From Sambucus nigra (lineage: Eukaryota; Streptophyta; Magnoliopsida; Dipsacales; Adoxaceae): a stretch of 64,000 bases of DNA. The notes beneath the pieces are model-generated. The model saw only the letters and a list, made by a program, of their open reading frames with translations. It made no database searches and was not told where the DNA came from. Made by a program: the position numbers and the translations under genes. The DNA lies in assembly GCA_949130495.1 (NCBI GenBank), contig OX422207.1, forward strand, positions 830,340,073-830,404,072, given 5' to 3'. Of this stretch, positions 21,533 through 33,457 are shown one piece after another. The first letter of the stretch is position 1. The number at the start of each line of letters is the position of its first letter.

Positions 21533-23780
21533 ACTAGGGTATGCCCGTGCCTGAACATTTTTAAAAAGAACGTAATCGCTAAATGACAAAAATTCTAAGT
21601 ACGCAATTACGAAACGGAAATAATTTCGTTCCCCCAACAAAACAAAGTGTTAGGTCGTATATAATTAAAACATCGTATAAACAAAATCATCAATTCAACT
21701 CAATTCATGAGAATAACACCAATACTTAAGTCGAAAATATTTATTATATAACAGAAATAATCGTAAACAATTTTAAAAAAATTGGCCAGAGTTTCCTGTA
21801 TTTATAGAACAAACCATCCTATTTAAGAAATAAAAAATAACCCAACAACAATATTCAAAGAGACAATTTATCAGTAAAAAATAAATATTCAGTGTGTTAT
21901 GTATCGCCTTTATGGGTCCATCGATAAAACAAACTACGATTTATGTCGATGCTCCCCATACCACTAAATCGTCGGTGCTCCGTCACATCATCCTGGCAAC
22001 CAAGTCCTACAAAACCAAAAGATTGGACAATTAAAATTTAAATACAGTATACACAAACACATAACGTCAATTAGTCTTACAAACACTGGATGTCACTATT
22101 TGTTTAGATGTCAAAAAAAGTTAATAGCAACGTGAATGGGGACCAACGATGAAAAAGGAAAAGTTTGATATCCAGCCTAATGTAAAAGGGAACATCTAGA
22201 GAGAGAGAGAGAGAGAATAAGTTTGATATCCAACTATTAAAGAAAAATCAATACAAAATGTAAAATCTCAAATGCATAACTCCTAAGAGGACAAATTTAC
22301 CTTCTTGTATAGATGCATTTAGAGAGTAGTAGACCTTTGATTTATCGAAACATACGACATACTGAAATTTTTTATTCCAAAGCGGAGACCCATACCTTCA
22401 CATCCAAGAAAAATAATTTTTAAATGAACAAATGAAATATAATTACATATTTACATAATTTTATTCTTGTAAGGTATATCTCAACAAAAAGATCGTAAGG
22501 TATATCTCAACATAATTTTATTCTTGTAATTCCTCATGCTTATAAGACGTAAGGTATACCTCATGCTTTTAATTCCTCATGCTTATTCTAATTTTATTCT
22601 TGTCAATGGAACATTATTTTCGGGATGTTCCTCAAATTATTCTTGTAATTTTATTCAAATATGAACTAACATATGCAAACTCCTGTTGCACCAAAAATTG
22701 TAAAAGAAAAAGACAAATGAATATTTAACAATTGTAGATGAGATACATTTGATTAATTTGAGGGACAATTACCAATACCAAGCTTCAATCTCTAATTTAA
22801 TCCCTTACCTACACTTGATGTAAAGTAATTGTGCTTGAAAGTTTTAATTTGTGAAAGGAATCTTTTAAAAATCGTATAAAATGAAAAGAATCAAACCCCC
22901 ATTTTAGTTTCGGAACACAAACAAAAATGATTTTATACCCAAAACAAAATTAAAAACATTTTTTTTGTTTTTTGGGAATATATCCAGATCTATATGGGTG
23001 GAATGGTATTCCAGCCATATTGGTTGTTGGCAAACATGGCAAAGAACCCAACAAAAATGGTCTATCTAAAGAAAAATGGGTATAAAGTCTGGACAGGAGA
23101 GCCATTTTTCTTTCTTAAACCAATCAATTTGATATTAAATGAAGAAACATACAAAGGAGAGGAAGGGCAACGATGGGAGGTCATCGCCGAAGATGAAACA
23201 CCAGCAGTGGTGGAAATCAACGGTGTAGGAGATGAAACACCAGCAGCGGTGGAAGTCGGCATCGATTGACACCAGCTAATGTTAGAAGTCGCAGCAGATC
23301 CATATGCATCAACCTTGTCCCTGTTAAGCCTCTGCCAAACAAAGAAAATCAAGCATTATATTAATAAAAACAGAACATATAGCAACAACCAAGTTCAATG
23401 CGCAAAGCTTCAGCAAGTCTCAATGATTTTGGTTAAAGAAGATCGAAAATAACCAAATATATTGCATTTGAGACTGTATTAATATAGAAAAATGTGGAGA
23501 GTTCGATGACCGTATCATCTCTCTAAAGCCCAACTCAAACCCATGTCACTTGATGCTCTACAATTGGCCCAGGACTTTGAATAATACCTTTATCGTGTAT
23601 TAATATGTTCATAGTTACATATTAAGAGTCCATGTTTCAAAACATATGCAGTACATTGTGGGCACTAATTTTTTTTCATAGCAAGTATTTCACTATAATG
23701 CCATTAGCCAAGTTAGAACATACATTATTTAAATCACATCTCTCTATCTCATCATTAAACTCCTGCACTCTTTTCTCACT
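21467..23780. other. AT-rich stretch without a supported gene
   Basis: It begins with a short block (ttggagtgggaata) that recurs three times at about 28853, 31004 and 33129. Next come an (AT)n run at 21497-21530, a (GA)n run at about 22198-22216 and a local duplication around 22480-22610 (repeats of cctcatgctta and ttttattcttg). I see no convincing coding sequence. Confidence 0.5.
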
Positions 23781-24558
23781 TCAGAATTTTTTGCCCCATG
23801 GTGTCTTCATGGAGAAATTAAGAGCTATAATATCCAGAAAAGGCATCACTTCATCTGCACTGAAAGACTTGGACCACCATACTCTATTCGTTCTATCTGC
23901 TCCTTTACCCCTGCATTGGTATTCCCCAAACACAATAGTCTTTTGCCTGTTAGGGCGGTTCCAATCGCTACATCCTGATGGGGTTATGATGTCGTCGATG
24001 TCACAGTACGAATATATTGCTCATGAATAATCTCCCCATGCTCTTCCCAAGTAGACGATGCCACTTCCAGTAATTTTACAGTTTACAAAAGAGAACCCTG
24101 TATCATCACCTTCTGAGTCTCTGTGATGAGATGAAATTGCTCCAAATCGTTCATAATCCTTACTCCATAGAACATTGCTTTATCACCAGCTATTCTCAAT
24201 GCGACTGCCTGCATTCCGTATCCACCTTGAATCGAAACTATCGAGTTCTCGAAGGTGACCTCCCTTGCGCAGAAGTAATCATATTTTATGGTGACCGAAG
24301 CTGATCTATAGGGTGACCCCCCTTGCACAGAAGTAACATTGTCTGAAGTTCGATTCTGATTTCCAAGTGATAACAGTGTCTGGGCACGGGCATACCCAAT
24401 GAAGAAATATATGGCTTTGAGGCTGGAACGATCACCTTTTCTATGTAAATCCCAGGAAGAATGTAAGTTTTGACTCTATCTGAATTATATTAGGGAATAT
24501 ATCAACTGCTCCTTGAACCGTAAGTGAATCACCCTTCCAATTGGAAATCACATTGTGG
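23781..24558 (-). pseudogene. Pectinesterase (pectin methylesterase) pseudogene
   Basis: The family de-esterifies cell-wall pectin. Minus-strand pieces match the family in order: LTVQGAVDIFPN, then ILPGIYIEKVIVP, then [40 protein letters not shown], then [28 protein letters not shown] and a C-terminal segment near the stop at 23781. At least three frameshifts and one stop lie between pieces. Between AMFYGVRI and HHRDS about 35 codons are missing, which removes the family's two catalytic Asp motifs (QDTLLD and DFIFG types). No signal peptide exon is visible. Probably an old host gene copy or a fragment carried by a transposon; I cannot tell which. Confidence 0.85.
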
Positions 24559-27500
24559 GAACTATAATAAGAATATGCATAAACATAAAAATATGTATAA
24601 TTTTCTCGCCACTATACATGTCTTGCCCTTCATGTGATCGAAATTCTGACAGTTGTGATTGAATGGATTGGGAAATCTGTGTAAAAAAAATGCAGGAGGA
24701 AGCTCAAGTCTTTGACTGTTCTTTTTGTGAACACCACCACTTCGGAATCTGCATATGTGCCCTATAAACTTAAACATAATATTCTAATAAATTGAAATTG
24801 CAATATGAAATCAAAATGACAATATAAGAATAGAAATGGAGCAGGACCAACCCCTTTACGTCCACCTTCAGCTCTAACAATTCCTTTCCGTGTAGTCCAC
24901 ATGGAGACTTCCTGAGAACTGATCCACATATATGAAAGCAAACCTATCAATGCCATTGAATTATTATTTAGCATTATAAGAGCAAAGATCAAACCCTAAC
25001 TGAAGAGAAAACACAAACATTGAAACTAACTAAAATGGAATATAACACAATCAGAAACATATCTACATAATTTAATAAAAACTACAAAGAACATTATAAG
25101 CACATAATTTTTAAACCAGAATTAGCATTACAGTGTTATATGTATACGGGGCGAATCGAATATTACTGTTATAGCATTACAGTGTGATATCACTGTCTTG
25201 ATACGGGGCAAATCGAATATTAAAATAGTAACCTAATTTGACACGTTGTGATTAGAACACTGTCAACTGAAATCACTGTTTTGATATCATAGTGTTGTGA
25301 ACACTATTTTGATATCAAATTACATACATGTTGGGTCAGGAGAAACAAATTACATACAATTAAAACACTATCAACTGAAATCATAATTTAATTCATACTA
25401 ATCATGACTGGGAACGATGTCCCATTTTCATTACATAACACAATGTCTGATGTGAAATATAAGGTCAATAATAATTAGATTTCGAGCAAAGATTACCTAA
25501 CATAACACCCTTTGCATTGTCTTTCATGTAAAACCATTTATGAAAGATACATATTTTCATCTCTTTCATTGTTGCCATTCAAATTTTTCCTATTCTACAC
25601 AGTAGCACCCCCTGCATTGTCTTTCATGTAACTAACTTCTCTCTGATTATTTGTATGTTCTTTAATTGGCTGCTCCTTCTGGGTAAGTACATACTCCTTT
25701 CTTGTTGCTTGATTCAGTGTATTTGTTGCAACAAAGTTCCTTTTGGCCAATAGTCTGCAAGCCTTCTTTCTCAGCTCTACCGGGAGGTTTACTAATAGGT
25801 AGACTTTGGCAAAACTCTAAGTTTTCATTGGAGTGCACACTGTCGAGGGCAGGTTCCCCATCCACCTACTGATACTTGTTCATCACACCACTCGTTGCAA
25901 TCTAAACAATTGTCTTAATGTAACTTCGAACTGAAAAAATTCACAAAATTGTAAAAATACAAATATAAACATTATAAAACCAAACTTGAACAGTGATCTT
26001 ATGTTGTTAAAATATAAATATAAACAACATACCCTGAAGAGTGGTTTTAAGAAACAGAATTTGGCATCCAATAATCTCATCCTCAATTTCCCTTCCTTTC
26101 GGGTTTTCATCCTCAATTTCTGAGATTCAAACACAATAATTTATTCCCCCTCTGCACTCTTTTTCCATCCTCTGCACTCTCCTTCATCTTTATAATTTGT
26201 CAAACTTCTCCACAACAAAAGCCATCTAAAATTGCCTATATAATACCTATAATCCAATCCATAAAACACAGTATGCTCAATACTACTACAAATCACTAAA
26301 TATTAAAAAGAAGGAGCACATATTGATAAACCAATAATCAAAAGTGAAAATCCAGTCTATATTCTTGCCAACATTAATGACCCTATATTCTTACCTTGTA
26401 ACAATCATTAAAAAAAGCAAAACTTTTATGGAACCCAACATCAATCAACCAAGCCTAGTAATATATATTGTGGTTCAGAGGTTGTTCAACTTTTGTGTCT
26501 CATATACAATGTGGTTCAGAGGTTGTTCAACTTTAAGCTGCCCAAATGTATGTTCCCTAGAGTGTTTTTAAAATGTTGAACTATAATATTACAAAAAACC
26601 TATTCCAAAAAACATATTATCAACTTCTCCTACTTTCTTCCGTGAAAATATTGTAGATCTAACAAATACAACCATTGTTAATAGCAATATACCATTGTTG
26701 AGGTGACCTGAATCGTTTTTCTCTGAAAAAAACTTGATCTGAACCGTCTTTATCTGAAGCATCCACCAGAAAACATTATTCCGGATCAAACTTGAACAAA
26801 AAAAATGCAAATGCCCTAATTTGAAACACAATACCTGAGAGTTCTTGAACAAAAAAAAATACGAAACAAATTTGGAGACCAAATTGGTACCTGCAAAAAC
26901 ATAATATAAACCCAATACATGAGAGATATGAACCCAATACATTAGAGGTATTGAACAACAAAAATGGAAAAGTTGATAAATGAAAAATCAAAATACGAAC
27001 AAAAAAAGTCTGAAAAAATGAGTTCCTAACCCACAACCATAAAAAGAATAAAACAAAAACTCCACGGATTCAAGACCTCCAAAAAAAAATTAGTTGTAAC
27101 TCCTCGGATTTGGTACTTCAAGACCTTCAATAAGCCCTTAATTTGATTTGAACCCCAATACATGAGAGATCTTGAACAAAAAAAATGTAAAAGTCGACCA
27201 AATAGGTACCAAAGCTTCACCAACAATGTTTAGGTTAAAAGGTGGCTGACAAATCGTAAATAATCAAGAAACCTTACATTGAGGATGAAGATGGTGACGG
27301 TAGCAAGGTTCAAAGGTTGCTGAATGAAGATGGTGACTGCAGCAAGCTCTTCTACTTTCAAAACACCCAAATACAAAATGAGTGATGGAGAGAGACCCTC
27401 GAGCCTTGTGCTCTGTTAGTGGGTGAGGGATTCAACAGTGGTGAGAGGCTCGAGGTGGGTACAGTTTTGGCATAATCTCTCCTCAAAACATTCAGCCCCA

Positions 27501-28263
27501 CGTGATATGCTTTACAAATTTGCAGCCCCACGTGGCCTCATGTGAAACCATTAGATGCAAACACCCACATTCCTTCTCAATCGTTAATCTATCTTATAAC
27601 TTATGAAACAGTAAAAAGACCCTTGCACCTTATTATATATATATATACACACACACAACAGATTTTATATATGTTTTCTTGACAAAAACAAACCAATAAA
27701 AACTTATGCATACACACAAATATTATACACAAAAATAAAAATTATTTTTGAAATGTTGTGTGAACAAATACCAAAAATATTAGATCTTGAGTAAGACACA
27801 CAAAAATGAGAGAAATCACTTATAAATAATATTTACCCTTAAAAATTGTAAATACAGATTCAAAATGAGAGTTGTCAAATTTTCATTTGATTTTTAAAAA
27901 GAAATTGACACTTGAAGATGATCAAAAATTGTTATGAATTATTCTCTCTCCCCTCGCTAAAAATTTTGACAGAGTTAGGACAAAATTAATTTTCTCAGCC
28001 TTGAACAGTGAGACCCAAAGGATTTTATTTATGAAGTGAAAAGGTGTGTGCTAATTGGTGTAAAAGAGAATCATATAAATTACAAAAAATACACACACAG
28101 CCGTTGATAAAAAATTTGATCCAAGGGTCTTCACAGAAACACAAATTATCCCTTTAAAAATTTGACACGTGCCTCTGACATCTGTAACAAACCAACAAAC
28201 AAATAAAAACGAAATCCTTTTTTTATGATAGTTTTGGGAAAAGGTCCTCATAATAGGAAACTT
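24559..28263. other. AT-rich stretch with small local duplications
   Basis: No supported gene. There is a roughly 60-base duplicated motif (tacggggcgaatcgaatatta) at about 25150 and 25205, a repeated block gtggttcagaggttgttcaactt at about 26464 and 26512, and repeats of cccaatacatgagagat near 26912 and 27151. A (TA)(CA) microsatellite lies at about 27634-27658. The ORFs here are short and compositionally biased. Confidence 0.5.
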
Positions 28264-28931
28264 GACTGTTTGCGTTTCGTAGAAAAATAAGATTTATTTT
28301 TCGTGTCGTCTCGTTTTATTTGGATTGTGTTCATGATAAGTAAAAAATAAATATTTCAGGTAATGTGACCTGTCTTTGAATAATTGGGCCATGCGTGTTT
28401 GGTAAAAAAAAAACTCGCGTGTCGCTTTTATTTATGTCGCTCTAACTAAATAAAAATATAAAATTTTTGTAACGACATATTCGTATTAAGTAAAAAAAAC
28501 ATATTGTGTCGTGTCTCTTTTATTGGAGTGGTGTCCATGTTATATATAAAAAAAAAATTGTATTGTATGGTGTCGTGTCACGTTTTAATTGGGTCATTGT
28601 TTGTATATTTATATTTATTAATTATATATTGATATAAAAATTACTATACATGTATAGTCCACTATTATTTTTTAGTATGAAATAAATTAAAAATCTAGTT
28701 TTTTTAAAAAAAATTACGATATTTGGGGGGTTATTTTATTTGTGGGAGTAAGAGAGAGGGGGAGGAGGAATTTATTATATGAATATATAAGGGTATATGG
28801 GTCATTCTCTAATGTATGAGAGTAAAATGGAGTGCCTTGGTAGTTTGTTGGAGTGGGAATAACCATACCCATAAAATAAATAGTACTGTTTTTGTGGTAT
28901 CGATATGTTTTTTAAGAATGCGAATTGAACA
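28264..28931. repeat. Repeat block copy 1
   Basis: A block of about 668 bases, from gtttgcgtttcgta to aagaatgcgaattg, present again at 30414-31083 and 32539-33209 in the same orientation. It is AT-rich and non-coding, with a conserved end ttggagtgggaataaccata. Copy 1 lacks the hAT-related sequence that follows the other two. Confidence 0.85.
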
Positions 28932-29141
28932 TATAATTTAATAAATTTAGTCCTTATATTAAAAATACCATGAAAAATGGTGAAAAATACTGTCGCTGGC
29001 GCGGACCAAAAAAATAGAGGTATTGTAATACAGGGACTAGATTTATAAATGTTATTGTACCACAGGGACTAGATTTATAAACTTGAAAAACATTGTCCTA
29101 AAAATTCAAATATAGGCTTAATTCTCTATTTTTTAAATGCC

Positions 29142-29440
29142 AGCTGAAATCCACACAAAAAAAATTACCGTTTGAAAGGAAGGGAATGACAGCGTTTATA
29201 TAAAATTTCAGCTAAATGTTTTCGATCAAAGATTAAAAGCGTGAACTGGTAAAACAGTGGGCTAGGTTCGTTTTAAAGAGGACGACGTCGTTTGGAGGAA
29301 AACCAATAAAACAGCTTTGAAAATTGTTTAGTCAAACCATGTACAGGAACGTGACGACATCGAGTCAGTATATTTGAAATACCACAAGTTAATATTAATA
29401 GCTACCATAATTGATGACCCTATTGATGAGACAATAGGGT
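29142..29440. repeat. Dispersed repeat, copy 1
   Basis: About 290 bases that recur at 36066-36355 in the same orientation, starting near cagctgaaatccacac and ending near caatagggtca. Non-coding. It shares gacgacgtcgttt and gacatcgagt motifs with its partner. Family unknown. Confidence 0.75.
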
Positions 29441-29640
29441 CAATTCGTCCAACAGCTAAGATATAGGAGTGTAGGATCAAATCTCATGCAGTGGTCAAAT
29501 CGGAGAAGGCTAAGGGGTAGGTCTGCTATGCAGTGGTCAAATCGGCAGTAGCTAATAAGAGAAATTCTACATGGACCGCATGTATTCACCTCAATTTTTT
29601 TTTCTTTTTTTTTTTTAGTTTCTTGCCTTTAAAGCTTTTA
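29440..29640 (+). repeat. SINE-like short repeat, copy 1
   Basis: It is followed by a poly(T)-rich tail and recurs at 31583-31770. It contains ggtcaattcgtccaacagct and, about 25 bases on, ggatcaaatctcat, loosely like polymerase III A and B boxes. The identification as a SINE is weak; what is certain is that the block is duplicated. Confidence 0.35.
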
Positions 29641-29911
29641 ACATTTAATATTAACATAATTTTTAAATTTCTTTTGTTCATATAAAAATAATTTTTTATA
29701 TTAAAAAAAAAATTATTAAAAAAATAATTTTTCTATTAATATAAAAAATATATATTTTTTATTAAAATTAATCAACTTTTAATTAAAATTAAAAAAAAAA
29801 TCATAAATAAAGAAAACTACTTTAATTTATAAAAAAATCTATAAAATAGTTTTTTTTCAATAAAAAATATCAATTACACAACATACACCCAGCGCACTGT
29901 TTAATCGCTAT

Positions 29912-30336
29912 ATTTTTTCAATAAAAAATATCGCGATTAATAAGTGCCGTTGGCGCGGACCCACATTCAACAAATGATTTGGGTCCGGGAATATGTGTCC
30001 GCGCCAGCAGCACTAATTAATCGCCTAATATCATTGGCGTGGACCCACATTCCCGGACACAAATCATTTGTTGAATGTTGATCCGCGCCAGCGGCACTAA
30101 TTAATCAAAATATTTTTTCAATAAAAAATATCGCGATTAATTAGTGCCGCTGGCGCGGATCCACATTCCCGAACCAAAATCATTTGTTGAATGTGGATCC
30201 GCGCCAGCGGCACAAATTAATCGAGATATTTTTTTCAATAAAATATCGCGGTTAATTAGTGCCGCTGGCGCGGACTCACATTTTCGGATCAAAACCATTT
30301 GTTTAATGTGAATCCGCACCAGCAGCACGAGTTAAA
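29912..30336. repeat. Array of four GC-rich hairpins, copy 1
   Basis: Inverted repeats at 29932-30024, 30025-30106, 30132-30223 and 30247-30334. The third has arms of about 36 bases with one mismatch and a loop of about 20. The arms centre on GTGCCGCTGGCGCGGA and its complement. Between them are AT-rich hairpins of the form ATATTTTTT-caat-AAAAAATAT (for example 30110-30131). Non-coding. A lone half arm occurs at 28990-29007. Copy 2 is at 32037-32461. Confidence 0.9.
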
Positions 30337-30413
30337 AATAAAAGCAACTCAAATAAAAGCAACACGAGTCAAAAATAAAGATTTTCTATTATGTGTCATG
30401 TCTTTTTCTAATT

Positions 30414-31083
30414 GACTGAGTGTTTTCGTTTCGTGAAAAAATAAGATTTATTTTTCGTGTCGGGTCGTTTTTATGTGGATTGTGTTCATGATAAGTAAAA
30501 AATAAATATTTCAAGTAATGTGACCTGTCTTTGAATAATTGGGCCATCCGTGTTTGGGTAAAAAAAAACTCGTGTGTCGCTTTTATTTACGTCGCTCTAA
30601 CTAAATAAAAATATAAAATTTTTGTAACGGCATATTCGTATTAAGAAAAAAAAACATATTGTGAAGTGTCTCTTTTATTGGAGTGGTGTCCATGTTATAT
30701 AAAAAAAAGATTTTGTATTGTATGGTGTCGTGTCACGTTTTAATTGGGTCATTGTTTGTATATTTATATTTATTAATTATACATTGATATAAAAATTACT
30801 ATACATGTATAGTCCACTATTATTTTTTAGTATGAAATAAATTAAAAATCTATTTTTTTTTAAATTACGATATTTGGGGGGTTATTTTATTTGTGGGAGT
30901 AAGAGAGAGGGCGAGGAGGAATTTATCATATGAATATATAAGGGTATATGGGTCATTCTCTAATGTATGAGGGTAAAATGGAGTGCCTTGGTAGTTTGTT
31001 GGAGTGGGAATAACCATACCCATAAAATAAATAGTACTGTTTTTGTGGTATCGATATGTTTTTTAAGAATGCGAATTGAACGT
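30414..31083. repeat. Repeat block copy 2
   Basis: Same block as 28264-28931. It is followed at 31084-31318 by sequence shared with 33210-33450, and then by a truncated hAT-like piece. Confidence 0.85.
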
Positions 31084-31318
31084 ATGTCACCTTCAGAAAA
31101 GAGAGAGAGTGTCCTTGTAATTTAATTGATAATTTCTAGGGTCACCGTCAAATGACAAATGTGCAATCCAAACTCTTAAAATAAGAACTGATTTGCACAA
31201 GAATAGTACTGATATAAAAAATATTTAACATGCACAAATATGCACACATACATAGTATAATTGGCCAGAGAAAAAAATACACTTTTCTTATTAAGACTAC
31301 TTCACTTGCCGGATATTC

Positions 31319-31580
31319 GAAAATTCACATCCGTTCGATATCCAAATTCGAATTTGTAAATATTTATCCGAAAATATAGAAACGAATACGAATATAAATA
31401 CTCTATAAAATTATACGAGAAAATAGATACGAATACGGATACGGATAGTACTAGTATCCGACACGGATAATCCGTATCCGATGCGGAGTATCCATTTTAT
31501 CGGATATCCGTTTTATCGAATATTCGTATCCGTCAAATAAATGTTTAAAATATTATTAATAATATTAGTTTTAGTAATAT
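31319..31580. mobile_element. Truncated copy of the hAT-like element
   Basis: It matches the left subterminal part of 33458-34700 (ggatattcg through the CGGATA-rich region) but lacks the outer 13 bases, and stops at the duplication junction before 31583. It is a by-product of the tandem duplication, not a separate insertion. Confidence 0.7.
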
Positions 31581-31582
31581 TA

Positions 31583-31770
31583 GTATTGGTCCATTCGTCC
31601 AACAGCTAAAATATAGGAGTGTATGATCAAATCTCATGCAGTGGTCAAATCGGAGAAGGCTAAGGGGTAGGCCTTCTATGGAGTGGTCAAATCGGCAGTA
31701 GCCAATAAAAGAAATTTTACATGGACCGCATGTATGCACCTCATTTTTTTTTCTTTTTTTTTAGCTTCTT
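31583..31770 (+). repeat. SINE-like short repeat, copy 2
   Basis: Copy of 29440-29640, with the same order of motifs and a T-rich tail. Its left border is the junction of the roughly 2.14-kb tandem duplication. Confidence 0.4.
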
Positions 31771-32036
31771 ACCTTTAAAGCTTTTAACACATAATATTAA
31801 CATAATTTTTATATTTCTTTTGTTCATATAAAAATAATTTTTTATATTAAAAAAAACAATTTTTATATTAAAAAAAACAATTTTTCTATTAATATAATTT
31901 TTTTTTTTAATTAAAATTAAAAAAAATCATAAATAAAGAAAACTGCTTTTATTTATAAAAAAATCTATAAAATAGTTTTTTTTTTCAATAAAAAATATCA
32001 CACACAACGTACACCCTACCCACTGTTTAATCGCGA

Positions 32037-32461
32037 TATTTTTTCAATAAAAAATATCGCGATTAATCAGTGCCGCTGGCGCGGACCTACATTCAACAAA
32101 TGATTTGTGCCCGAAAATGTGTGTCCGCGCCAGCGGCACTAATTAATCGCCTAATGTTGCTGGCGTGGACCCACATTCCCAAACCCAAATCATTTGTTGA
32201 AAGTGGATCTGCGCCAGCGGCACTAATTAATCGTGATATTTTTTCAATAAAAAATATCACGATTAATTAGTGCCGCTGGCGCGGATCCACATTCACGAAC
32301 CCAAATCATTTGTTGAATGTGGATCCGCGCCAGCGGCACAAATTAATCGCGAAATTTTTTTCAATAAAATATCGCGATTAATTAGTGCCGCTGGCGTAGA
32401 CTCACATTTCCGGATCAAAATCATTTGTTGAATGTGAATCCGCACCAGTAGCACGAGTTAA
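32037..32461. repeat. Array of four GC-rich hairpins, copy 2
   Basis: It has the same layout as 29912-30336 with individual changes. The third hairpin, around 32269-32350, keeps long arms (about 35 bases). The AT-rich hairpin between units 2 and 3 (32234-32257) is also kept, with paired changes: the flanking bases read gtgatat/atatcac here and are different in copy 1. Confidence 0.9.
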
Positions 32462-32538
32462 AAATAAAAGCAACTCAAATAAAAGCAACACAAGTTAAAA
32501 ATAAAGATTTTCTATTATGTGTCATGTCTTTTTCTAAT

Positions 32539-33209
32539 TGACTGAGTGTTTGCGTTTCGTAAAAAAATAAGATTTATTTTTCGTGTCGTGTCGCTTTTAT
32601 TTGGATTGTGTTCATGGTAAGTAAAAAATAAATATTTCAGGTAATGTGACCTGTCTTTGAATAATTGTGTCATGCGTGTTTGGTAAAAAAAAACTCGCGT
32701 GTCGTTTTTATTTATATCATTCTAACTAAATAAAAATATAAAATTTTTGTAACGACATATTCGTGTTAAATAAAAAAAACATATTGTGTCGTGTCTCTTT
32801 TATTGAAGTGGTGTCCATGTTATATAAAAATAAGATTTTGTATTGTATGGTGTCGTGTCACGTTTTAATTGGATCATTGTTTGTATATTTATATTTATTA
32901 ATTATATATTGATATAAAAATTACTATACATGTATAGTCCACTATTATTTTTTAGTATGAAATAAATTAAAAATCTATTTTTTTTTTAAATTACGATATT
33001 TGGGGGGTTATTTTATTTGTGGGAGTAAGAGAGAGGGAGAGGAGGAATTTATCATATGAATATATAAGGGTATATGGGTCATTCTCTAATGTATGAGAGT
33101 AAAATGGAGTGCCTTGGTAGTTTGTTGGAGTGGTAATAACCATACCCATAAAATAAATAGTACTATTTTTGTGGTATCGATATGTTTTTTAAGAATGGGA
33201 ATTGAACAT
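32539..33209. repeat. Repeat block copy 3
   Basis: Third copy of the 668-base block. It is followed by the full-length hAT-like element, which suggests that this is the source arrangement and that copy 2 arose by tandem duplication. Confidence 0.85.
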
Positions 33210-33457
33210 ATGTCACTTTCAGAAAAGAGAGAGAGTGTCCTTATAATTTAACCAATAATTTTTAGGATCACCGTCAAATGACACATGTACAATCTAAACT
33301 CTTAAAATATGAACTAATTTGCACAATAATAGTACTGATATAAAAAATATTTAACATGCACAAATATGCACACATACATAGTATAATTGGCTAGAGAAAA
33401 AAATACACGTCTCTTATTAAGACTAGTTCACTAGCCCTTCTTAGGACCATGCGCATG

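Noticed and set aside
22994..23269. 91-codon plus-strand ORF near the pectinesterase remnant
   Set aside because: No recognisable domain, overlaps an equally long minus ORF, and contains a small internal repeat; not supported as a gene.
21537..24388. 15-base inverted match gggtatgcccgtgcc (21537) and its complement (24374), seeming like transposon ends
   Set aside because: The right copy lies inside the pectinesterase coding remnant, the flanks show no target duplication, and a 15-base match between strands is expected by chance in a window of this size.
21467..28863. Idea that the shared ttggagtgggaata blocks bound one large transposon
   Set aside because: The block is in the same orientation on both sides and occurs three times in the tandem repeats; no terminal inverted repeat or target duplication was found.
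29912..32461. Hairpin arrays considered as CRISPR or tRNA cluster
   Set aside because: Plant nuclear context, units are inverted rather than direct repeats with unique spacers, and no cloverleaf can be formed.
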